Positions 7,050-13,913 of a stretch of DNA of 17,656 bases are shown piece by piece. Source of the stretch: Elusimicrobia bacterium CG08_land_8_20_14_0_20_59_10 (GTDB lineage: Bacteria > Elusimicrobiota > Elusimicrobia > Elusimicrobiales > UBA9959); the NCBI GenBank assembly GCA_002779045.1, contig PEXO01000404.1:1-17656 (forward strand), given 5' to 3'. Every line of letters begins with the position of its first letter. The stretch's first letter is position 1. The position numbers and the translations under genes are program-made. The notes beneath the pieces are model-generated. The model ran no database searches. It was not told the origin of the DNA and saw only the letters and a program-made list of their open reading frames with translations.

Positions 7050-8822
7050 ATGCCCGGCTGCGGCACTAAAGTAATGGAATCCTACCTGGCACAAGCCCTC
7101 CTTATCTGGAATTCACCCGAGTCCCAGGCGCTGCTGGTCCCGCTGCGGACCCTGAGCAGCATAAGCGCCATGTTCTGGATGCTGGCGCGCCTGTCCAACT
7201 TGCTCATGGCCGCGCTCAGACGCCTCATATTCACGGAGATCAGCACCATGCTGAGCGCCGCCTACGCCATAGTCCTGTCCGTCGTCTACGCGGCCATGAT
7301 GTTCAACACCGCAATGCAGGGGCAGTGGCACCCCTCCCTGCTCTGGCGCGAGATCTGCGGCTTCGGCTTCATGTACATCATGCTGGGCGTAACGTTCACG
7401 GACCTCTCCACCAGGCGTCTCAAACCGCACACTCCGCTCGCCTTCTTCCTGGGTGTCTGCGCCTACCTCTTCCTTTCCGGGGCGCCCGCGCTGGCGCGCC
7501 ACCCGGCCCTGGTTGAGTTCCACCGCGTGCTCGAGCTCTTCGCTACTGGCGGCTGGGGTAATGTCATGACCGCGTTCACGGCGCTGGTCATGCTGGGCTC
7601 GCTGCTCACCATGGCCGTCTCCGAAGCCGCTTTCGGGCTGAGCCCGCTGCTGTACCGCCTGCGCATCATCAAGGTACTGCCTGTCCGTTTTAATTTCAGC
7701 CGGCCGGGATGCAGCCGCGGAGCGGTACCGTCCCTGGCCCGCTCCTGGTTCATCCTGACGCTGCTCGTGGGCGGGGCCGGCATGATGATCTATTGGTGGC
7801 CGAAGCTGCGCGCGGCCGGCGAGGCCGCGGCCCCGGCCCTCCAGGGCCGGGCCCAGTCCCCGGAAGCGGCGGCGGCCGCGGCCAAACTGCGGCGCGTGCT
7901 GCCGGCCGTATCTTTCACGGCGGTGAGCGCTTTACCCCGCCGGGGAACCATGGCCGACCTGGCCGCTCCCGTCTTCCGCAGCCTGCTGTCGGCGCCCGGA
8001 GAAGCTGACCGGTGGCTGGCGGCCGCGGCCCTGGACCGGCTGGACCCGGATTTCCGCATCTCGCAGGCCGACCTCTTCCGCTCTACGGCCGCCGCGGCGC
8101 TGCCCTGCGCCTGGAAAGGCAGGTCCTTCAAAGTCCTGATGCTGCCGCTGCCGGGCGATGCCCCGGACAAGACCCGCACCTACTGGATATCCGACGACCG
8201 CGGCGTACATTTTACCGGGGTGGGCCCGGGAGAACTGCGGGAGGTTGCCGGCTCCACCACCTGCGCCGTGGCCGCGTTCGGCTCCGGTGGTTCCCTGCTG
8301 CTGGCCTTCACCGAGGCCCCCCAGGGGCCCGGCGCCGCGCCGCAGCTCTGGCTGTCGGCCTATGACCCGAAGCGGCGCGAGGTCATAGCCTCCGTGCGCG
8401 CCGGAGGCAACGCTTCGGGAAATTTTGAGCTTGCCGCCGCGGGGTCCGGGGTGGTCTGGGCCGACGCGCCCGTTAGCTCAGCTGCCGCGGGCTGCAGCGG
8501 CAGCTGCGGCAGGGTGCTGGGCGCCCCGGTGAGGTCCCTTACCATCGAACCGCTTGTGGAATACCGCGGCGCCATGGTGTCCGGCGACGCCATAAAGATA
8601 GTGCCGCTCTCCGACCGGACCTTCAAGCACAGCGGCCTGGCGCGGAACTATAAGTCGCTGTCGCACTTCGAAACGACCTTCAGGTTCGACCCGGTCGCAG
8701 GGTTCCTGGCCCGCTGGTATCATCTGGCCAGGCTCGCCGACGGCCGCCGCTGCGTCAGCCTCTCGCTGGACCCGGCCTTGCCCGGCTTCGAGGAGTCCGC
8801 GGTCTGGAGTTGCGACCGCTGA
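7050..8822 (+). CDS. Five-helix membrane protein with large C-terminal exported domain, function unknown
   Basis: This is a 590-residue protein I do not recognise. Hydrophobic segments lie at about 67-88, 101-119, 128-148, 171-195 and 232-250, after an amphipathic N-terminal region. An Ala-rich linker (255-285) leads to a soluble domain of about 300 residues. That domain has beta-rich stretches (TYWISDDRGVHFTG, PQLWLSAYDPKRREVIASV) reminiscent of a propeller, and several cysteines (353, 405, 482, 486, 568, 588), as expected outside the cytoplasm. No kinase, protease or transporter motif is visible. Start choice is uncertain: the ATG at 7050 lacks a clear Shine-Dalgarno, and an ATG at 7074 would remove only eight residues. 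The gene is bounded by terminators at 6970-7000 and 8830-8861, so it is probably a single-gene unit. Confidence 0.85.
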   Translation: MPGCGTKVMESYLAQALLIWNSPESQALLVPLRTLSSISAMFWMLARLSNLLMAALRRLIFTEISTMLSAAYAIVLSVVYAAMMFNTAMQGQWHPSLLWREICGFGFMYIMLGVTFTDLSTRRLKPHTPLAFFLGVCAYLFLSGAPALARHPALVEFHRVLELFATGGWGNVMTAFTALVMLGSLLTMAVSEAAFGLSPLLYRLRIIKVLPVRFNFSRPGCSRGAVPSLARSWFILTLLVGGAGMMIYWWPKLRAAGEAAAPALQGRAQSPEAAAAAAKLRRVLPAVSFTAVSALPRRGTMADLAAPVFRSLLSAPGEADRWLAAAALDRLDPDFRISQADLFRSTAAAALPCAWKGRSFKVLMLPLPGDAPDKTRTYWISDDRGVHFTGVGPGELREVAGSTTCAVAAFGSGGSLLLAFTEAPQGPGAAPQLWLSAYDPKRREVIASVRAGGNASGNFELAAAGSGVVWADAPVSSAAAGCSGSCGRVLGAPVRSLTIEPLVEYRGAMVSGDAIKIVPLSDRTFKHSGLARNYKSLSHFETTFRFDPVAGFLARWYHLARLADGRRCVSLSLDPALPGFEESAVWSCDR

Positions 8823-8829
8823 ACGGGAC

Positions 8830-8861
8830 AGCCGGGAGAGACCGGTTTTGTTATTATTTTT
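8830..8861 (+). terminator. Likely intrinsic terminator after the five-helix membrane protein
   Basis: AGCCGG (8830-8835) pairs with CCGGTT (8842-8847, one G-U) around a GAGAGA loop. A T-rich tail containing TTATTATTTTT follows. Confidence 0.45.
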
Positions 8862-8905
8862 ATCAGGCGGAGACGGGGTTATCTGCAGTTCATAGGGGAG
8901 GAAAA

Positions 8906-9772
8906 ATGAGATTGATCATGTATGCCTTTGTTTTTTCCGGGTTTTGTCCGGGGCTCTTCTTATACGCCGGAGACGGGCGCGCGGCGGAAGTACTTAACTC
9001 CACCGGCACGCCCCCGGCCCGACAGGCGGCTATCTCAACATACCCGGCCACGACCGCAAATGCCGGCTTATATGAAGACATGGTCCTGATCCCGGAGGGG
9101 GCGTTCCTTATGGGCTCCGATGAGCCGGGCTTTACCAACGAACATCCAAACCATAAGGTTTTCCTGGACGCTTACTATATCGACAAGTTCGAGGTGACCA
9201 TCGCCCGGTACAAACTTTTTGTCAAAGCCGCGGGCAGGAAGCTGCCCCGCCAGTCTTCTCCGGAAAATGACGACCGCCCCGTGATACGCATGACCTGGCA
9301 TGACGCCCTGGCCTATTGCGAGTATTACGGTAAACGCCTGCCTACGGAGGCGCAATGGGAAAAGGCCGCCGGAGGGGGCCGGGCCGGAAAGTTCAGCTTC
9401 GGCAATGATGCCGCGCTGCTTGGCGAATACGCCTGGTTCTGGGGCAACTCCGGAACGCAGATCCATCCCGTCGGGCTGAAAAAGCCCAACGGCTACGGCC
9501 TTTACGATATGCACGGCAATGTCCTTGAATGGACCGCCGACTGGTACGACGCCGGCTATTATAAGAAGAGCCCGGCACGCAACCCGCAGGGCCCGGCCAA
9601 AAGCAAAAAAAAGGTCATCAAGGGCGGCTCGGCTTTTGTAACCGCAGAGCTCTGCCGCACTTCCGTCCGCATACGAAGCTCCCCCGATACCCCCTACAGC
9701 GGAAAGGGTTTCCGCTGCGTTGCGGCTATCCCGGTAAAGCGGGAAAACCAGCTCGGGGACGCTGAACGATAG
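8906..9772 (+). CDS. Secreted SUMF1/FGE-sulfatase-domain protein, one catalytic cysteine missing
   Basis: The start at 8906 is preferred because GGGGAGG sits 4 nt ahead of it and it yields a signal peptide (MRLIMYAFVFSGFCPGLFLYA). The frame is also open back to 8810, but that start would bury the signal peptide. The mature 288-residue protein is almost entirely one formylglycine-generating-enzyme fold (about 59-279). Hallmarks are MVLIPEGAFLMGSDE, YYIDKFEVT, RLPTEAQWEKAA, GLYDMHGNVLEWTADW, the KGGS motif and GKGFRCVA. True FGE uses two cysteines spaced C-x4-C after GGS. Here the first is Val245 and only Cys250 remains, so copper-dependent formylglycine formation is unlikely. Related folds serve other roles (PvdO- and EgtB-type enzymes, structural partners). 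No sulfatase gene is in the window. Its stop codon abuts that of the convergent GAPOR gene. Confidence 0.88.
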   Translation: MRLIMYAFVFSGFCPGLFLYAGDGRAAEVLNSTGTPPARQAAISTYPATTANAGLYEDMVLIPEGAFLMGSDEPGFTNEHPNHKVFLDAYYIDKFEVTIARYKLFVKAAGRKLPRQSSPENDDRPVIRMTWHDALAYCEYYGKRLPTEAQWEKAAGGGRAGKFSFGNDAALLGEYAWFWGNSGTQIHPVGLKKPNGYGLYDMHGNVLEWTADWYDAGYYKKSPARNPQGPAKSKKKVIKGGSAFVTAELCRTSVRIRSSPDTPYSGKGFRCVAAIPVKRENQLGDAER

Positions 9773-11662
9773 TCAGGCCAGGACCGTCAGTGTCTCTGAA
9801 ATACCTTTGCGGACCTCGAACCAGTAATCCAGCGCTGCGCCGGCCTTGTCCGCCTCGAACGCCTTGAGCCACCGCTCGAGTTCGGCGGATCTGTCCCCGT
9901 CCACGTCCCGCCGGCGTTTCAGCGCCGACAGCACAAAATCCATATTGCGCTCCGATTCCCAGAAAACCGCTACATTGCGGCTGTTTATGCGGCCCGCCGT
10001 GGCCTTAACCACGTCCAGGAAGCCGGCCGCATCGCCCCAGAGCCGGCCGACTATTTCCGGGGCCATCTCCTCCGCCCAGCCGCGGTGAAAGCGGCAGATC
10101 CCCAGGTCGTCTATAATGAGCTCCTGCACCATGCGGTTCGCGCACATTTGCCCGAGCTGGCGCGGCGGCATAAAATCATAACCATAGTACATATAGTATT
10201 TTCCCATTATGGCCATCGGGCTCAGCGCACCGGGGGTCCAGTACTGGTTGGGCACCATCCAGCCGTTGCGGGCATTGGCGATACAGACGAACCTTTTTCC
10301 TATCCCGGGGTTCTTTTCGCGCGAGAGCCGCCGCGCTAGTTTGCGCGCCCCCGCGGACAGGTCCAGGCAGCCCCGCTTTTTCAGTATCGAGTCCAGCAGT
10401 TCCACCCCGAGACCCGCGTTGTGCGCCGAATCCGCGGCGACGTCGAAATTTTCCGTTTTCCAGCGCGGCCGGCCGCCGACTCCGAGCTCCTCCGGCGTGA
10501 GAAGGCCCTCGTCGAGGCATTCCATCAGCCAGCTCAGCACCCCGCCTACGGAGATCGCGTCGAAGCCCGCGCTATCGGCGTGATAGTTAAGCCGCTCGGC
10601 CGCGCGCTGGTCGAAAATACCGCACAGCGGGCCCATGGCCTGGTAAGGCTCATAGTCCTTCTTGAATTCCCCGTTGAGCTTTTTGCAGACTGCCGCGCAC
10701 GGTTCCCCGCAGTTCTTTTGCTGTTTGGCGGCTATGGTTTCCTTGTTGAACTGTTTAAGGTAGTGTTCCGTTATCAGGCTTTTATTAAGCGCCGTCCTCT
10801 GCTCCTCGCTCCAGAGTACGCTCCGGTAATTGAAGGCTATTATCTTTCCGCCGAGCGTGGAATAATTCGCGCCGAAAGTCCCGCCGGTATTGAGCTTCGG
10901 GTTGAAGCGGTACTTGGTAGTGGCCTCGAAATCCTTGGCCGCGAGCTTCTGTTCGTAGCGCTGCCTGAACCATTCGTCCGCCACCTTCCTGTCGCGGAAA
11001 TCCTCGTCCAGGCAGGTGCCGCCGTAAATAACGGCGCAGATCCCGTGCTCCCGCAAAAGCTTGCTGCCGAATCCCCCGCGCCCGGCCCAACAGTCGGCGT
11101 GGGTGGATTTGCCGTCCACAAAGGGGGCCGAGACTATCGCCCCAAAATCGGTCTGGGCCGCGGCGGGGCCTACGGCCAGCACCCGCGGCGTTTCCTTGAA
11201 TTCTCCCGCCCACCTTGCGTAAACGGCGTTGAGCAGAGAGTAGACGCCGCCGGGAGCCGTCTCCCAGATGCGGGCCGCGTCCACCGGGATCATCTCCACC
11301 TGCACCTCCTCGCCGTGTTCGCGGTTGAGCAGCAGGACGGACGGCGCGGGCGCCTTTCCGTGCAATGAAACCATGTTTATGCCGAGATTATCGAAAATGA
11401 GCCCCGCGCCGCCCATCGACGAGACAAAAAAGCCGCCCCAGCACGGAGAATGTCCGGAGAACATAAGCCGGTTGGAGCCGGGGAAGATCGAGCCGGCCAG
11501 CAGGCCGGTGCCGAAATTTATGATATTCTTCACCCCCGCGTCCCGGCCGACAAGATGCAGGCCGAGGTCCACCGGGCCCCAGAAGGGACCGACCGGGAAG
11601 CGTTCCACGCGGTAAAAGGCCGACGCCGCGTCGATGTGCAGTACCTTGAGCTGCTTGTCCAT
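9773..11662 (-). CDS. gor: Glyceraldehyde-3-phosphate:ferredoxin oxidoreductase (tungsten AOR family)
   Basis: This 629-residue member of the tungstopterin aldehyde ferredoxin oxidoreductase family oxidises aldehydes with ferredoxin as acceptor. Several segments match what I know of Pyrococcus GAPOR rather than generic AOR: KYRFNPKLNTGGTFGANY, the cluster motif CGEPCAAVCKK with C-x3-C-x3-C (Cys318, 322, 326; classical AOR has C-x2-C-x3-C), YEPYQAMGPLCG, and the fourth cluster ligand Cys523 in DLGICRFHRGW. GAPOR converts glyceraldehyde-3-phosphate straight to 3-phosphoglycerate while reducing ferredoxin, bypassing GAPDH and phosphoglycerate kinase. The ATG at 11662 has a strong GGAGG site formed by the end of the upstream sulfur-carrier gene, 3 nt away. 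AOR-family membership is near certain; the GAPOR subfamily call is strong but from memory of motifs. Confidence 0.85.
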   Translation of the reverse strand: MDKQLKVLHIDAASAFYRVERFPVGPFWGPVDLGLHLVGRDAGVKNIINFGTGLLAGSIFPGSNRLMFSGHSPCWGGFFVSSMGGAGLIFDNLGINMVSLHGKAPAPSVLLLNREHGEEVQVEMIPVDAARIWETAPGGVYSLLNAVYARWAGEFKETPRVLAVGPAAAQTDFGAIVSAPFVDGKSTHADCWAGRGGFGSKLLREHGICAVIYGGTCLDEDFRDRKVADEWFRQRYEQKLAAKDFEATTKYRFNPKLNTGGTFGANYSTLGGKIIAFNYRSVLWSEEQRTALNKSLITEHYLKQFNKETIAAKQQKNCGEPCAAVCKKLNGEFKKDYEPYQAMGPLCGIFDQRAAERLNYHADSAGFDAISVGGVLSWLMECLDEGLLTPEELGVGGRPRWKTENFDVAADSAHNAGLGVELLDSILKKRGCLDLSAGARKLARRLSREKNPGIGKRFVCIANARNGWMVPNQYWTPGALSPMAIMGKYYMYYGYDFMPPRQLGQMCANRMVQELIIDDLGICRFHRGWAEEMAPEIVGRLWGDAAGFLDVVKATAGRINSRNVAVFWESERNMDFVLSALKRRRDVDGDRSAELERWLKAFEADKAGAALDYWFEVRKGISETLTVLA

Positions 11663-11665
11663 TAT

Positions 11666-11863
11666 TTATCCCCCCTCCAGGAGTTCCCGCGCTTCCACCA
11701 GCATGCCATCCGGCACAAGAAATGTTTTATAGTCGGAGACGGGGACGAATTTTCCGCCGGCCGTTACCACTACCCGGGAGGCCTCCCGCTCCATAAGCCT
11801 CAACAGCTCGTCCAGGCGCATGTTTTTGGCGGGTATGACCGGCCGGCCGTTAAAATAGATCAT
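11666..11863 (-). CDS. ThiS/MoaD-like ubiquitin-fold sulfur carrier
   Basis: The 65-residue protein has the beta-grasp pattern MIYFNGRPV, then LDELLRLME (helix), RVVVTAGGKFVPVSDY, DGMLVEARELLEGG. It ends in the diagnostic Gly-Gly that is adenylated and thiocarboxylated in ThiS and MoaD. It lies directly upstream of the GAPOR gene (3-nt gap) in the same orientation. MoaD-like genes often accompany tungsten AOR genes, so the inferred job is sulfur donation for the tungstopterin cofactor. The sequence (FNGRP, FVPVSDY) also resembles ThiS of thiamine synthesis, which cannot be excluded. The terminal GGG GGA codons overlap the Shine-Dalgarno of the next gene, coupling their translation. No strong ribosome-binding site precedes this gene itself (ACGGATATT before ATG). 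Confidence 0.82.
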   Translation of the reverse strand: MIYFNGRPVIPAKNMRLDELLRLMEREASRVVVTAGGKFVPVSDYKTFLVPDGMLVEARELLEGG

Positions 11864-11931
11864 AATATCCGTAGTACCATGTGACCTTCCGGCAGAAGCG
11901 GATCCGGCGGGTTGGCCCGGGCGGGTCAGGT

Positions 11932-12007
11932 TTTAAGAGCCAGTTGCGGGGCGGATCTGCCTAGTTGAGATATGTAAAAAACAGGGACCGATCCATCAGC
12001 GTCCCCT
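11932..12007. repeat. Left arm of the inverted repeat flanking the histidine kinase gene
   Basis: This 76-bp segment matches the reverse complement of 12740-12815 without gaps, at 62 of 76 positions. 11932-11959 is a perfect 28-bp match to 12788-12815, and 11994-12007 a perfect 14-bp match to 12740-12753. The middle 34 bp match at 20 positions, and 12 of the 14 differences are transitions. It begins at the kinase stop codon. Unlike the right arm, this copy lacks the second CGTCCCCT end, so it may be truncated. Confidence 0.9.
11976..12007 (-). terminator. Possible intrinsic terminator of the histidine kinase gene, within the repeat arm
   Basis: On the minus strand GGGGAC just after the kinase stop pairs with GTCCC (plus 11984-11988) across a loop of about 13 nt, followed by G and T6 (plus 11976-11982). 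It would separate the kinase from the sulfur carrier/GAPOR unit. Confidence 0.45.
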
Positions 12008-12699
12008 CAAGCGGACAGCGGCAGGGACAGGGTGATCCTGGCGCCGCGTCCGGGGACGTTTTTCGCCCTGGCCGTGCCGCCCTGCTGCTCCAGGTACTTG
12101 CGCGCGATAGTAAGGCCCAGCCCTATGCCGCGCGGCTTGGTGGTGAAGAACGGCTCGAAGACCTGCTCGCCGTCGCCGCCGGGCAGCCCGGGGCCGCTGT
12201 CGGCGATGGTCAGGTGCGCCAGCTTGGCGTCGTGGGAGGCCTCCATGGTAACCGTGCCGCCTTCCGGCATGGCCTGCACCGCATTATCCAGCACGCAGCG
12301 CAGCGCGTAGCCTATCGCCTCCATGTCCGCGTTCACGCACGGGTCCACGGGGTCGGCGGCCAGTTTTAGCGTGACGGCAGGCGGGACCGGATAAGAGCCC
12401 GCCAGGTCCTTGATGGCCGCGTTCAGGGAAGCCGGCGCGCACTTCAATTCCCTGGTGCGGCAGAAAGCGAGCATCTCCTCTATAACGTCATTGCTGTGCT
12501 TTACCTCGCCCTCTACTATCCCTATGTGCTTGGCGACCTTCGGGTCGAGAGCCGCCCCGCCGGCGCCCAGCTTGGTCTTTATGAAATAAAGCGAGTTGGA
12601 AATGATAGCCAGGGGATTGCGTATTTCGTGACTGACCGCGCTGGACATCTGCTTGAGAAGGTCCGGTTCGTTTTTCTTATCCATGTTATTCACAGGCAC
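12007..12699 (-). CDS. Minimal soluble sensor histidine kinase (HisKA + HATPase_c)
   Basis: The 230-residue protein consists of little but a kinase core. The phosphoacceptor H-box is SSAVSHEIRNPLAI, with the histidine near residue 24. The ATPase domain has the N-box LDNAVQAMPEGG, G1 box IADSGPGLP, F-box FEPFFTTK and G2 box GIGLGL. There is no transmembrane segment and no PAS or GAF sensor domain, so signal input must come from a partner. No response regulator lies in the window. The listed start is a GTG at 12699; an ATG at 12684 (MDKKNEPDLLKQ) is equally plausible, and neither has a clear Shine-Dalgarno. The gene is bracketed by a 76-bp inverted repeat, its stop codon touching the left arm and its start 41 nt from the right arm. 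This suggests it arrived or moves as a unit. Confidence 0.9.
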   Translation of the reverse strand: MPVNNMDKKNEPDLLKQMSSAVSHEIRNPLAIISNSLYFIKTKLGAGGAALDPKVAKHIGIVEGEVKHSNDVIEEMLAFCRTRELKCAPASLNAAIKDLAGSYPVPPAVTLKLAADPVDPCVNADMEAIGYALRCVLDNAVQAMPEGGTVTMEASHDAKLAHLTIADSGPGLPGGDGEQVFEPFFTTKPRGIGLGLTIARKYLEQQGGTARAKNVPGRGARITLSLPLSA

Positions 12700-12739
12700 A
12701 GTAACATTCTATAAAATTTTTGAAAACCTCAGGGGGACC

Positions 12740-12856
12740 AGGGGACGCTGATGAATTGATTCCTAATTTTCACGTGCCTCACCCAAACAGATCCGCCCCG
12801 CAACTGGCTCTTAAAGCAACCACCCCGCAATAGGAATCGAGGGATCGACGTCCCCT
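12740..12856. repeat. Right repeat element with its own terminal inverted repeats (MITE/REP-like)
   Basis: The 117-bp element starts AGGGGACGCTGAT and ends ATCGACGTCCCCT. Its outer 26 bp are inverted copies of each other at 20 positions, including AGGGGACG/CGTCCCCT and GATTCCTA/TAGGAATC (12758-12765 and 12831-12838). Positions 12740-12815 are also the right arm of the large inverted repeat around the kinase gene. It ends 2 nt from the qmcA stop codon. No transposase is associated. Confidence 0.75.
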
Positions 12857-12858
12857 GC

Positions 12859-13890
12859 TTAAGCCTGTGAAGGGGGGCGCTGATGGGGCGGGCGCTGCAG
12901 CGGAGGGTACTGCTGTCCGGAGGGCCTGGCGGCCGGCGCGGCCGCCTGCGCCTGCGCGCGGGTGGCGGTGAGCACTTTGCCTATCGCACCCACCATGCCG
13001 GCCACATTACCCAGTTCCGACGGGATTATCATAGTGTTGTTCGTTTTCGCCAGCTTGCCGAATTCCTGCAGGTACTGCTCGGCTATCCTCAGGTTTACAG
13101 CGTCTTCCCCGCCTTTGTCGCTGATGGCATTGGCTATCTCGCGTATACCTTTTGCCGTCGCGAAAGCAACGCGCTCAATTTCCTGGCCGCGGCCTTCCGC
13201 CTCGTTGATGCGCTTCATCTTCTCGCCCTCGGAGAGGGCTATGGTCTGCTGCTTCTCGCCGTCGGCGCGGTTGATCTTAGCCTGCTTGTCGCCCTCTGAT
13301 TCCGCTATGATGGCGCGCTTTTCGCGCTCGGCCCGCATCTGCTTTTCCATCGCGCCCTTTATGCTGTCCGGGGGGAGTATGTTCTTTATCTCATGGCGGG
13401 TTATCTTTATTCCCCACGGGAGGGAGGCTTTGTCCACGGCGGCCACGATCTCCATATTGATCTTTTCCCGGTCCTCGAACGTGCGGTCAAGCTCTATCTT
13501 GCCTATCTCGCTCCTCATGGTAGTCTGCGCAAGCTGGGTGGTGGCGAACTCATAGTTGGTCACGCCGTAGGAAGCCTTGACCGGGTCCACCACCTGCAGG
13601 TAGATGATGCCGTCCACTTCCACGGAAATATTATCCTTTGTGATACAGACCTGCGGCGGCACGTCCATCACCATCTCCTTCATGCTGTGCCGGTAGGCCA
13701 CCTTGTCCACGAACGGGATCAGGATGTGGAAGCCGGCCTCCAGCGTGGCGTAATACTTGCCGAGCCGCTCTATTATAAAAACGGTCCTGTGCGGAACTAT
13801 CCTGGCGGAATTAGCCAGGACCACCATGATGAATATTATGCCGATCGAAATAACTACGGTCGCGGCCGGGAAAACAGAAACTGGTTCCAT
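12859..13890 (-). CDS. qmcA: QmcA/stomatin-like SPFH (Band 7) membrane protein
   Basis: The 343-residue protein has one N-terminal membrane helix (about 8-28, VVISIGIIFIMVVLA) and a Band 7/SPFH domain (about 30-190). The domain contains RTVFIIERLGKYYATLEAGFH, IPFVDKVAYRHSMKE, and TTMRSEIGKIELDRTFEDRE. A long charged coiled coil rich in Ala, Glu and Lys (about 185-270, EKRAIIAESEGDKQAKINRA) follows. The C-terminus is a disordered Pro/Gln tail (PPLQRPPHQRPPSQA). SPFH proteins assemble into large ring- or cage-like membrane microdomain scaffolds that influence proteases and envelope integrity. A strong AAGGAG site lies 6 nt before the ATG. It follows nfeD after 23 nt, matching the widely conserved qmcA-nfeD (ybbK-ybbJ) pair. 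Confidence 0.93.
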   Translation of the reverse strand: MEPVSVFPAATVVISIGIIFIMVVLANSARIVPHRTVFIIERLGKYYATLEAGFHILIPFVDKVAYRHSMKEMVMDVPPQVCITKDNISVEVDGIIYLQVVDPVKASYGVTNYEFATTQLAQTTMRSEIGKIELDRTFEDREKINMEIVAAVDKASLPWGIKITRHEIKNILPPDSIKGAMEKQMRAEREKRAIIAESEGDKQAKINRADGEKQQTIALSEGEKMKRINEAEGRGQEIERVAFATAKGIREIANAISDKGGEDAVNLRIAEQYLQEFGKLAKTNNTMIIPSELGNVAGMVGAIGKVLTATRAQAQAAAPAARPSGQQYPPLQRPPHQRPPSQA

Positions 13891-13913
13891 ATTTTTCTCC
13901 TTGGCTGGCTTCT

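Noticed and set aside
8810..8905. Upstream start for the SUMF1-like gene, overlapping the previous gene
   Set aside because: The ATG at 8906 has a strong GGGGAGG site and gives a proper signal peptide; the upstream extension reads through a probable terminator.
8906..9772. Annotation as an active formylglycine-generating enzyme
   Set aside because: The first catalytic cysteine is replaced by valine and no sulfatase is nearby.
10421..11368. Plus-strand open frame of 315 codons opposite GAPOR
   Set aside because: It is antisense to a gene with full AOR-family motifs; the translated text shows no domain, and it lacks a ribosome-binding site.
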